NCBI GenBank assembly: GCA_021785795.1
Contig: JAJYEK010000099.1
Coordinates: 1-12,527, forward strand
Direction of reading: 5' to 3'
Origin: Pseudomonadota bacterium
GTDB taxonomy: Bacteria > Pseudomonadota > Gammaproteobacteria > Acidiferrobacterales > UBA6901
Length of the DNA stretch: 12,527 nt
Every line of letters begins with the position of its first letter. Positions within the stretch are counted from its first letter, which is position 1. The notes below the pieces were generated by a model that had not been told where the DNA came from, did not search any database, and worked only from the letters and a program-made list of their open reading frames with translations. The position numbers and the translations under genes were made by a program. This document shows positions 7,417-12,452 of the stretch, piece after piece.

Positions 7417-7420
7417 CCGC

Positions 7421-7437
7421 ATCACCAAAGTGGTGAC
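7421..7437. promoter_or_regulatory. Activator site (UAS), distal copy for rhodanese promoter
   Basis: ATCACCAAAGTGGTGAC has a perfect TCACCA-NNN-TGGTGA core centred at 7429, exactly 21 bp (two helical turns) from the neighbouring site, so both would face the same side of the DNA. It lies between divergent genes and might also affect the permease gene at 7515, although no sigma-54 promoter faces that way. Confidence 0.78.
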
Positions 7438-7514
7438 GGTATCGGCCATCACCCACGCCGGTATCAGCCCTGATGCACCGCCGTGCTATTCTTTCCGCTT
7501 TTTGGAGCTCACCC

Positions 7515-8381
7515 GTGCGTCTGTCGTCGACAATCACTCTGGTCGTCGCCACCCTGGTGGTGTTGTGTGGCATGGCGGCCAACAGTCTGCTGGCCCGCGC
7601 CGCCCTCGCGGACCATCTCATTGGTCCTGCGCTATTCACCGCCATCCGCCTCGCAAGTGGCGCGCTGCTATTGGTCTGTCTGTCGATGCTGCGGGGATCG
7701 CGCCTGCGCCGCCCGCCCCTGACGGCTTTGTTTTTGTTCGTGTACGCGGCGGCGTTCTCCTACACCTATGTCGTTCTCGGCGCGGCCATGGGGGCTTTGC
7801 TGCTATTTTTCGCGGTGCAGACGACGATGCTGGCCATCGGTGCGCGGCGCGGCGAACACATGGGCGCACCGCAGATTGGCGGCGCGCTGGCGGCCTTCGT
7901 CGGTCTTTACGTGCTGGTCGCCATGCGCCTCCACCGGCCACCCGTCGCCGACGTCATCGGCATGCTCGCCGCTGGCAGCGCCTGGGGGTTTTATTCCAGG
8001 TGGGGCTGGCAGGGTGCCTCCGCGCTCGCGCAGACAACCGCGAACTTTGTGTATGCGGCAATCGGCGCCCTGGTTTTGGCCGCGTGGTCATGGACGACAG
8101 GTCATTGCGGGCCGGTGGCCGCCAAAGGCATTGCCTGGGCAGCTCTCTCCGGCAGCGTCGCATCCGCCCTCGTTTACCTGCTGTGGTATGCCATCGTTCC
8201 GCGTCTGGCGACGCCGGTGGCGGCTACGGTGCAGCTGGCCGTCCCGCTGCTCGTCGCCGGTGGCGCGTGGCTCGTGCTCGGTGAGCCGCTGACCTGGCAT
8301 CTGGTGATCGCCGCAGCCCTTCTGCTTACGGGTATCTCGCTTACCATGGTGAAGGCGCGCACTGTCCGTTCGCCACAGTGA
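7515..8381 (+). CDS. EamA/DMT-family permease (288 aa)
   Basis: A polytopic inner-membrane protein of the drug/metabolite transporter superfamily: about ten hydrophobic segments in two similar halves, a length of 288 residues typical of the family, and family-like features such as LFTAIRLASGALLL, a FAVQTTMLAIGA segment in the first half, and VAATVQLAVPLLVAGGAWLVLGEPLT in the last third. Substrate cannot be predicted. GTG 7515 is preferred over the in-frame ATG 7473 because GGAG at 7504-7507 is correctly spaced from GTG and the ATG has no ribosome site. A possible extended -10 (TGCTATTCT, 7484-7492) would also place transcription start downstream of that ATG. It is divergent from the rhodanese gene and stands between two sigma-54-controlled units, but has no such promoter of its own. 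Confidence 0.85.
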   Translation: MRLSSTITLVVATLVVLCGMAANSLLARAALADHLIGPALFTAIRLASGALLLVCLSMLRGSRLRRPPLTALFLFVYAAAFSYTYVVLGAAMGALLLFFAVQTTMLAIGARRGEHMGAPQIGGALAAFVGLYVLVAMRLHRPPVADVIGMLAAGSAWGFYSRWGWQGASALAQTTANFVYAAIGALVLAAWSWTTGHCGPVAAKGIAWAALSGSVASALVYLLWYAIVPRLATPVAATVQLAVPLLVAGGAWLVLGEPLTWHLVIAAALLLTGISLTMVKARTVRSPQ

Positions 8382-8430
8382 CCGCGTAGACACGCGGCGC
8401 CGACTTGCGCCAAAAGCGAGATTCCGCGCC

Positions 8431-8446
8431 CGGCGCTTACGCGCCG
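8431..8446 (+). terminator. Possible terminator after the permease gene
   Basis: CGGCGC-TTAC-GCGCCG forms a 6-bp GC stem about 50 bases after the permease stop, followed by CCGCGTTTCTTT. Longer pairing with the ACGCGGCGCC near 8391-8401 is possible. The T-rich tail is broken, so it would be a weak terminator. Confidence 0.4.
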
Positions 8447-8460
8447 CCGCGTTTCTTTGC

Positions 8461-8477
8461 GTCTCCATTTTGGAGAC
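8461..8477. promoter_or_regulatory. Activator site (UAS), distal copy for YeeE operon
   Basis: GTCTCCATTTTGGAGAC is an inverted repeat centred at 8469 with the pattern TCWCCA-NNN-TGGWGA shared by the other three sites, differing by T for A in each arm. Its centre is exactly 21 bp from the site at 8482-8498 and 85 bp upstream of the -24 GG. It could be mistaken for a plain hairpin, but spacing and pattern argue for a binding site. Confidence 0.68.
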
Positions 8478-8481
8478 CCCG

Positions 8482-8498
8482 ATCACCACAATGGTGAT
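8482..8498. promoter_or_regulatory. Activator site (UAS), proximal copy for YeeE operon
   Basis: ATCACCACAATGGTGAT (extended to GATC...GATC at 8481-8499) is centred at 8490 and differs from the 7400-7416 site only in the central bases. It lies 64 bp upstream of the first G of the -24 element, as the rhodanese promoter's proximal site does (63 bp). Confidence 0.82.
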
Positions 8499-8520
8499 CG
8501 CCGGTTTCCGGTTGCACGCA

Positions 8521-8533
8521 TAACCCGTTGATA
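8521..8533 (+). promoter_or_regulatory. Putative IHF-binding site
   Basis: TAACCCGTTGATA fits the reverse complement of the IHF consensus (YAA-N4-TTGATW) at all defined positions and is followed by a run of A. It lies between the activator sites and the -24 element, where IHF bends DNA in many sigma-54 promoters. No equally good match was seen at the other two promoters, although the rhodanese spacer is A/T-rich. Confidence 0.5.
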
Positions 8534-8552
8534 AAAAAACAAGACCTGTCGT

Positions 8553-8568
8553 TGGCCTGGCTCTTGCT
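8553..8568 (+). promoter_or_regulatory. Sigma-54 promoter of the YeeE/TusA/DsrE operon
   Basis: TGGCCTG-GCTC-TTGCT keeps the invariant GG (8554-8555) and GC (8566-8567) ten bases apart and the TTGCT box. Transcription would start near 8579, giving a leader of about 110 bases before the ATG at 8689; no riboswitch-like fold could be recognised in the leader. Paired activator sites and an IHF-like site precede it. Confidence 0.85.
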
Positions 8569-8688
8569 CATAAGACTCCAAGGGCAAAGCCCGGGCGTAC
8601 TTCTTCGGGGGCCGGCAGGCAAGCGGTGCGTCGATCGCCTGGGCCGGAGGGGCGCTCAAGGTCAACGGGGGTTTGGGAGGAAGCCGGT

Positions 8689-9183
8689 ATGGATTTTTTC
8701 AAGAAGTCGCTGGATCCGATCGTGGCGCTTGCCATCATTGCCGTCATGGACATTTTTCTGTTCCAGATCGTCGGCGCATGGACGGTGGGCGGCGGCGAGA
8801 CCATGATCGCCGGCCTGTTCGTGCGCGCCCTGATCGGCGCCAAGGCCATCAACAGGATCCCCTTCTGGCATTTGGTATTCAAACCCACCTGGGCCTATTG
8901 GAAGATCTACATCAGTCTGGGCATGGGTTTCGGTGCGCTGGTGAGCGCAATCCTGAGCAAGGAATTCTACTGGCGCGTCCCCAAACACCTGTCGGAATGG
9001 ATCATGATCACCATCGGCGGGCTTTTGATGGGCATCGGCATCCGCCTGTCCTTTGTTTGCAATGTGAGCACCTTTCTGGGCCTTACCCCCGAAATGAATC
9101 TGGGCGGCTACCTCGCGGTGAGCGGCCTTGTCATCGGCGCCTGGGTAGGCTCCTGGGTCTACAAAAAAGTTCTGGAGATCTGA
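8689..9183 (+). CDS. YeeE/YedE sulfur transporter, half protein 1 (164 aa)
   Basis: An inner-membrane protein of the YeeE/YedE (Sulf_transp, PF04143) group, whose characterised member TsuA imports thiosulfate through conserved cysteines. About four to five spans are visible (around residues 11-32, 36-52, 72-92, 105-121, 138-157). The only cysteine, C124, lies in MGIGIRLSFVCNVSTFLGL, which corresponds to the GCNxGxFxxG-type cysteine normally found in the second half of full-length YeeE/YedE proteins. At 164 residues it is about half a full-length protein. ATG 8689 is preceded by GGGAGG at 8675-8680; the frame is open further upstream but that stretch lies in the untranslated leader and looks non-coding. 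It is the first gene of the sigma-54 operon and is two bases from its partner. Confidence 0.85.
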   Translation: MDFFKKSLDPIVALAIIAVMDIFLFQIVGAWTVGGGETMIAGLFVRALIGAKAINRIPFWHLVFKPTWAYWKIYISLGMGFGALVSAILSKEFYWRVPKHLSEWIMITIGGLLMGIGIRLSFVCNVSTFLGLTPEMNLGGYLAVSGLVIGAWVGSWVYKKVLEI

Positions 9184-9185
9184 CC

Positions 9186-9890
9186 ATGATTACAGTGGTG
9201 GGGCAGTGCGTGGCCGCATTTGTGTTTGGGACATCCGTCGGCGTACTGGTACAGCGGTCACGCTGGTGCAACACGGCAGCGCTGCGCGACGCAATGCTTT
9301 TCAAGAGTTACCGTAATACCAAGGCATTGCTGGTGGCGATGATGATCCTGACGCTCGGTTTCACCGCCCTGATCAGCGTCGGCAACGGCAATCCCATGCG
9401 CTTTGATGTCGGCATCAACCAGTTCATCGGACTGTTCCTGTTTGGCATCGGCATGGTCTTTGCCGGCGCCTGTACGGTATCGTCGTGGGTCAAGACCGGT
9501 GAGGGTAACATCGGTGCCCTGTGGGCGCTGCTGTTTCTGATCGTGGGCCTGTTTCTGTCGTCGCTCATGTGGTCGTTTTCCTATTGGCCACCGGCCGGTC
9601 AGACCATGACCGGACAGCCCAATCTGGCCGGACTGCAGTTTGGCTGGGCCGACGCCCTGACTTTGCAGCGCGATACCGGTGTCCCCGCGCTCTTTTTCGG
9701 CATCATTCAGTTCCTGGGGCTACTGGTCATCTATCGCCGCATCCTGCAACGGGAACGCGCAACAGCCGAAGGCATGAACCCAACGCCCACCCCCGCGCCC
9801 GTACCCGCAGTCGACAGCATGGACCGGGCGCCAGCAATGCCTGCCGTGGCGCGATTCGATTCTCACACGAACGCAAGGAGTCCCTTATGA
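9186..9890 (+). CDS. YeeE/YedE sulfur transporter, half protein 2 (234 aa)
   Basis: The partner half of the membrane sulfur transporter. It carries the two cysteine motifs typical of the first half of YeeE/YedE proteins: LVQRSRWCNTAALRD (C28) and MVFAGACTVSSWVKTGEG (C96). Spans are visible around residues 3-22, 46-64, 78-98, 109-130 and 165-184. The last 45 residues are a cytoplasmic-looking tail rich in Pro and Ala (PTPTPAPVPAVD), which is unusual. C8 is an additional cysteine at the N-terminus. ATG 9186 follows the previous stop by two bases, with GGAG upstream, and the stop overlaps the tusA-like start (ATGA). Together the two proteins would make one sulfur-import unit, probably for thiosulfate or another sulfane-sulfur compound, passing sulfur to the TusA-like protein. 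Confidence 0.87.
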   Translation: MITVVGQCVAAFVFGTSVGVLVQRSRWCNTAALRDAMLFKSYRNTKALLVAMMILTLGFTALISVGNGNPMRFDVGINQFIGLFLFGIGMVFAGACTVSSWVKTGEGNIGALWALLFLIVGLFLSSLMWSFSYWPPAGQTMTGQPNLAGLQFGWADALTLQRDTGVPALFFGIIQFLGLLVIYRRILQRERATAEGMNPTPTPAPVPAVDSMDRAPAMPAVARFDSHTNARSPL

Positions 9891-10198
9891 GTCTTTTTGG
9901 CCGCAAGAACGGTCCGCCCCCCGCAGCTTCTGCGGGCCCTGGCAAAGTCGTCCTTCCGGACGGCCAGTGCTGCATGGTCGGCCGCGTTGTCGATGTGCTC
10001 GGCGACTCCTGCCCGCGCCCCCAGCTGATGACCAAAAGGGCGCTTGCCGAGTCACCGTCGGGAACGGTCATCGAGGTTCTGGTAGACAATCCGACTTCGA
10101 TGGAAGCCATACCCACCATTATGGCCGCCACCGACGGCGTGTATCTTGGCACCATCAAGGCAGAGCGGCACTGGCGGGTCTTCGTACGCAAGAAATAG
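9887..10198 (+). CDS. tusA: TusA-family sulfur carrier with N-terminal extension (103 aa)
   Basis: A cytoplasmic sulfur-carrier protein that holds sulfur as a persulfide on a conserved cysteine. The signature VVDVLGDSCPRPQLMTKRAL contains the CPxP motif with catalytic C42, followed by the usual beta-strand EVLVDNP and the C-terminal WRVFVRK. Compared with TusA proteins of about 75-80 residues it has roughly 30 additional N-terminal residues, rich in Gly, Pro and Ala and ending with a C28-C29 pair. ATG 9887 overlaps the preceding stop by four bases and is preceded by AAGGAG. TusA-like proteins joined to YeeE transporters (TsuB beside TsuA) take part in thiosulfate uptake, which supports a role as first cytoplasmic acceptor here. 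The gene symbol is used at family level. Confidence 0.93.
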   Translation: MSLFGRKNGPPPAASAGPGKVVLPDGQCCMVGRVVDVLGDSCPRPQLMTKRALAESPSGTVIEVLVDNPTSMEAIPTIMAATDGVYLGTIKAERHWRVFVRKK

Positions 10199-10210
10199 GG
10201 AGAATGAGTC

Positions 10211-10459
10211 ATGGCAAGGTCGGTTGGTCAAAAACAGATGGTGATGCTGGCATGGGTGACGGGGCTTATGACCGCGGCGACGTTGACCTACATGCTCGTG
10301 AGGCCGCCCGCATACCTCCACCGGACGCGCACTGGCGTCGCCTATTTCACACCGCCCGTGATCAATCCCGCGGGAGGCAAACCGCTGAATGTCAACCGGC
10401 TTGCCGAATACTACCGGGGCAATAACGACGCCGGATTGTATGCGACCACGAATCGATAG
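10211..10459 (+). CDS. Small single-span membrane protein, unknown (82 aa)
   Basis: An unrecognised 82-residue protein: a short basic N-terminus, one membrane span at about residues 10-30 (VMLAWVTGLMTAATLTYMLV), then a 50-residue hydrophilic domain. It has no cysteine. The positive N-terminus followed by the span suggests the C-terminal part faces the periplasm. That part contains GKPLNVNRLAEYYRGNN (56-72), which resembles GTVTVRQLVNYYLQNPP in the 119-residue protein two genes on. The start ATG has GGGAG upstream and lies 12 bases after the TusA stop. Its position between TusA and other sulfur genes suggests an accessory subunit of the transporter, by context only. Confidence 0.78.
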   Translation: MARSVGQKQMVMLAWVTGLMTAATLTYMLVRPPAYLHRTRTGVAYFTPPVINPAGGKPLNVNRLAEYYRGNNDAGLYATTNR

Positions 10460-10468
10460 GAGACGCAC

Positions 10469-10558
10469 ATGCTCAATACCCAGATTATCGCTCAGATCAT
10501 CCTGTTCGTCGTCATGCTGGGCGTGTTGTATGTGGCGCTTACCACGGACGTCTTTTAG
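10469..10558 (+). CDS. 29-residue membrane microprotein
   Basis: A very short frame encoding 29 residues that are almost entirely one membrane span (MLNTQIIAQIILFVVMLGVL, then YVALTTDVF). Support comes from AGGAG eight bases upstream of the ATG, the close fit between the neighbouring genes (9 bases after the previous stop, 15 before the next ATG) and the coherent hydrophobic helix in an otherwise charged, GC-rich reading environment. Such single-span peptides often stabilise or regulate membrane complexes. The likely partners are the YeeE halves or the two flanking single-span proteins. No homologue family is recognised. Confidence 0.7.
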   Translation: MLNTQIIAQIILFVVMLGVLYVALTTDVF

Positions 10559-10573
10559 GCGAGGAGGGTGCCA

Positions 10574-10933
10574 ATGATTTTGCGGACAATCAGGGCGCTG
10601 TGGATCACCATCCGGTCCCGGACGCACACACGGGGCGCTACGCCCCCGGCAAAAGCCGCCATGACCCCGGGCCAGATCTGGACCTACTGCGCCGTGACCC
10701 TTGTCCTGACTGCGTTTGGGCTGGCATGGCTCATGAAAGTCGCGGCCGTGGCACCGGGAACCATGACCCGCAGCCGCACCCCACAGTTCGAGGGGCAGTT
10801 CGCGGCGATCCCGATGGGAGGGCTGTATGGCACGGTGACGGTTCGCCAGCTCGTCAATTATTACCTGCAAAACCCGCCGAAAGCACCCAAGGGCGCGGGG
10901 GCGCGGCCGTTACCGCGCATCGGCGGCTGCTAA
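10574..10933 (+). CDS. Single-span membrane protein, unknown (119 aa)
   Basis: An unrecognised 119-residue protein. Residues 1-33 are basic and probably cytoplasmic, residues 35-56 form one span (IWTYCAVTLVLTAFGLAWLM), and the remaining 60 residues probably face the periplasm. That domain has an EGQFAAIPMGGLYGTVTV segment and RQLVNYYLQNPPKAPKG (91-107), resembling the end of the 82-residue protein encoded two genes earlier. It has two cysteines, C39 in the membrane and C119 as the last residue; a terminal cysteine is notable among sulfur-handling proteins, where it may carry persulfide, but this is speculative. ATG 10574 follows GAGGAGG; a GTG six bases earlier is possible but would disrupt this spacing. 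The next gene starts five bases after its stop. Confidence 0.78.
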   Translation: MILRTIRALWITIRSRTHTRGATPPAKAAMTPGQIWTYCAVTLVLTAFGLAWLMKVAAVAPGTMTRSRTPQFEGQFAAIPMGGLYGTVTVRQLVNYYLQNPPKAPKGAGARPLPRIGGC

Positions 10934-10938
10934 AGTCA

Positions 10939-11859
10939 ATGATGCACGCGCAGTGGACAGCGATGCGGGCGGTCTATGACCTGTCAGAGGCCACAGGCAG
11001 ACGCCCGGTGGTCGTGATCGATAGTCGTCCGCGGGCACGGTGCCTGAGCCGGACGCTCGCCGGCGCCCGCTGCCTGCCACCTGACGCATTTCTCGGACCC
11101 CGCGGACAACTGGCGAACTTCCGGAACATCCGCTGGCTACTGGGCACCGCCGATCTCGGTGGCAAAGAGACTGCGGTGGTTGTCGGTGATCAGCGCACGG
11201 CAAGGGACTTCGTGGCCGGCATCCTCTATCTGGCTGGCCAGAGACGGGTCACAGTCGTCAGGCGGCCGCTGACGCCGTGGCTTGCCAGCCACCCCTGGGC
11301 CGCCGGGCCCGGCCTGGCGCACGGCATGGTGCGCCTACGGGAGTATGCTGTCTGGCCGCGCACGCGATTCATTGTGTTTCGCGATCCGCTGGCGCGATCC
11401 CAGCCGACCACAAGCCTCCGGCACAGGCCAGACGGGTGCCCCTCGAAGAGCCGGGAGCAACGACCCGCCGACCCTCGATGCAAAGGGCAGATTCCGGTGT
11501 CCCGGTCCTTGTTCTTTGCGCGTCTGGTCCAGGGCGGGGCGCATCCCCCCCGCTGGCATGGCCCCCTCATTGTCTCTGCGCAGGACGCCTATCGCTCCAT
11601 AGCGTACTTCGCCGCGCTGCGCCTGCGCGGCTGGCCCGTTGATGTATTCATCGGGGGCATGCGTGACGGACCCGCTCCATTGCGCAAACCGCGGCCTGCC
11701 ACAACCGGCCCTGCCGTATCCCGGCCGGGTCTGGTCGACACCAAAGCCCCCGCCGCCCTCTCGGCCTCTCTTGTCCGCCCCAACCGGCGTGTTTGCGCCG
11801 CAGGCACACCGGTTTCCAGGACAGGCGTGGTGATGCCTGGCTTGTGGAGCTACCCATAA
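10939..11859 (+). CDS. Cytoplasmic rhodanese-fold protein without active-site cysteines (306 aa)
   Basis: The sequence reads as two degenerate rhodanese domains without a signal peptide. Domain 1 (about 20-115): PVVVIDSRPRARC, then TAVVVGDQRTARDFVAGILYLAGQRRVTVVRRPLTPW, where the strand-loop-helix that should hold the catalytic cysteine has D84. Domain 2 (about 140-250): FIVFRDPL, then PLIVSAQDAYRSIAYFAALRLRGWPVDVFIGGM, where the equivalent position is A214 (the following R219-S220 matches the RS of ordinary loops). Residues 155-185 and the last 60 are low-complexity, Arg/Pro-rich linker and tail. Transfer chemistry therefore seems lost and a binding or scaffold role is more likely. It starts five bases after the preceding gene and its stop overlaps the next start (TAATG). 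ATG 10939 or 10942 are both possible; neither has a strong ribosome site, which suggests coupling. Confidence in the gene is high, in the family moderate. Confidence 0.72.
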   Translation: MMHAQWTAMRAVYDLSEATGRRPVVVIDSRPRARCLSRTLAGARCLPPDAFLGPRGQLANFRNIRWLLGTADLGGKETAVVVGDQRTARDFVAGILYLAGQRRVTVVRRPLTPWLASHPWAAGPGLAHGMVRLREYAVWPRTRFIVFRDPLARSQPTTSLRHRPDGCPSKSREQRPADPRCKGQIPVSRSLFFARLVQGGAHPPRWHGPLIVSAQDAYRSIAYFAALRLRGWPVDVFIGGMRDGPAPLRKPRPATTGPAVSRPGLVDTKAPAALSASLVRPNRRVCAAGTPVSRTGVVMPGLWSYP

Positions 11860-12149
11860 TGGACATCCTCTTTTTCGTGTCGCACCCCGAATCAGGCCCG
11901 GTCCTGACCGCCCTGGCGCGTGCCTGTACGCGCCAGAACGTCCCTTGGGGCTGCTTTCTGACCGGCCCCGGGGTGGGAGTTCTGCGGGATCCGGATCTTG
12001 CCATGCTGGTGTGCGCGGCCCCGGAGGGCGCCATTGTCTGCGAGCACTCCTGGACACGATTCGCAGCCGGAGCCTGTCCGCTGCCTTTGGGCAGCCAGAC
12101 CGACAGCAGTGCGCTGGCGGCGCGCGCCTTACGCATCATCAGTCTCTGA
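11859..12149 (+). CDS. DsrE-like small sulfur carrier, cysteine-rich (96 aa)
   Basis: A small cytoplasmic protein compatible with the DsrE/DsrF/TusD fold: beta-strand MDILFFVSHPE, then helix VLTALARACTRQNV, then WGCFLTGPGVGVL (the lid-like Gly-rich loop), a strand AMLVCAAPEGAIVCEHSW and a C-terminal helix ALAARALRIISL. It has five cysteines (C23, C32, C52, C61, C73); C61 in IVCEHSW is the best candidate sulfur-binding residue by position. DsrE-type proteins accept persulfide sulfur from TusA and pass it to the Dsr or sHdr oxidation machinery. The ATG overlaps the previous stop by one base and the next gene follows after seven bases. Family assignment is by fold pattern and context, not by a strong motif. 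Confidence 0.7.
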   Translation: MDILFFVSHPESGPVLTALARACTRQNVPWGCFLTGPGVGVLRDPDLAMLVCAAPEGAIVCEHSWTRFAAGACPLPLGSQTDSSALAARALRIISL

Positions 12150-12156
12150 GGTGACC

Positions 12157-12432
12157 ATGGATACCGCACGATCGATCCTTGTCCTCGGGCGTCGCGACCA
12201 CACGGAAGCCATGCGTGTCGCCGCCGGGCTAACCATATTCGGACACACAGTGAAGCTCGTGCTTATGACGACTGCCGTGGCCGAGACCGCAGACAACATC
12301 CTTCAGGCGGAGACGCTCGAACTGGCCGGCGTCACCCCGGAGACCACCATTCCCGGCCAGGAGATGGCGGTGCTCGATGGCGCCGCGCTGGCCACTGCCA
12401 TCGCCGCGGCATCGGCCATCATCAGCCTGTAG
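12157..12432 (+). CDS. DsrE/DsrF-like protein lacking cysteine (91 aa)
   Basis: A 91-residue protein with the start typical of DsrE-family chains: RSILVLGRRDHTEAMRVAAGLTIFGHTVKLVLMTTAV, i.e. strand, helix, then strand with the AxGLxxxGHxVxLVxM pattern, followed by an acidic helix (ETADNILQAETLELAGV). It has no cysteine, so it cannot carry sulfur itself and is probably the structural partner of the cysteine-rich protein before it, as in heteromeric DsrEF/TusCD complexes. It ends AAASAIISL, recalling the RIISL end of its neighbour. ATG 12157 is preceded by GAGG and lies seven bases after the previous stop. The next start follows 20 bases later. Confidence 0.75.
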   Translation: MDTARSILVLGRRDHTEAMRVAAGLTIFGHTVKLVLMTTAVAETADNILQAETLELAGVTPETTIPGQEMAVLDGAALATAIAAASAIISL

Positions 12433-12452
12433 CCACGGACCCGGAGGCAAGC

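Noticed and set aside
7448..7464. Possible third activator site (ATCACC then GGTATC)
   Set aside because: The half-site spacing is six instead of five, the right arm is mismatched, and it does not keep the 21-bp phase of the other two sites.
7473..7514. ATG at 7473 as start of the permease
   Set aside because: There is no ribosome site before it, while GTG 7515 has GGAG at the right distance and begins directly before the first membrane span.
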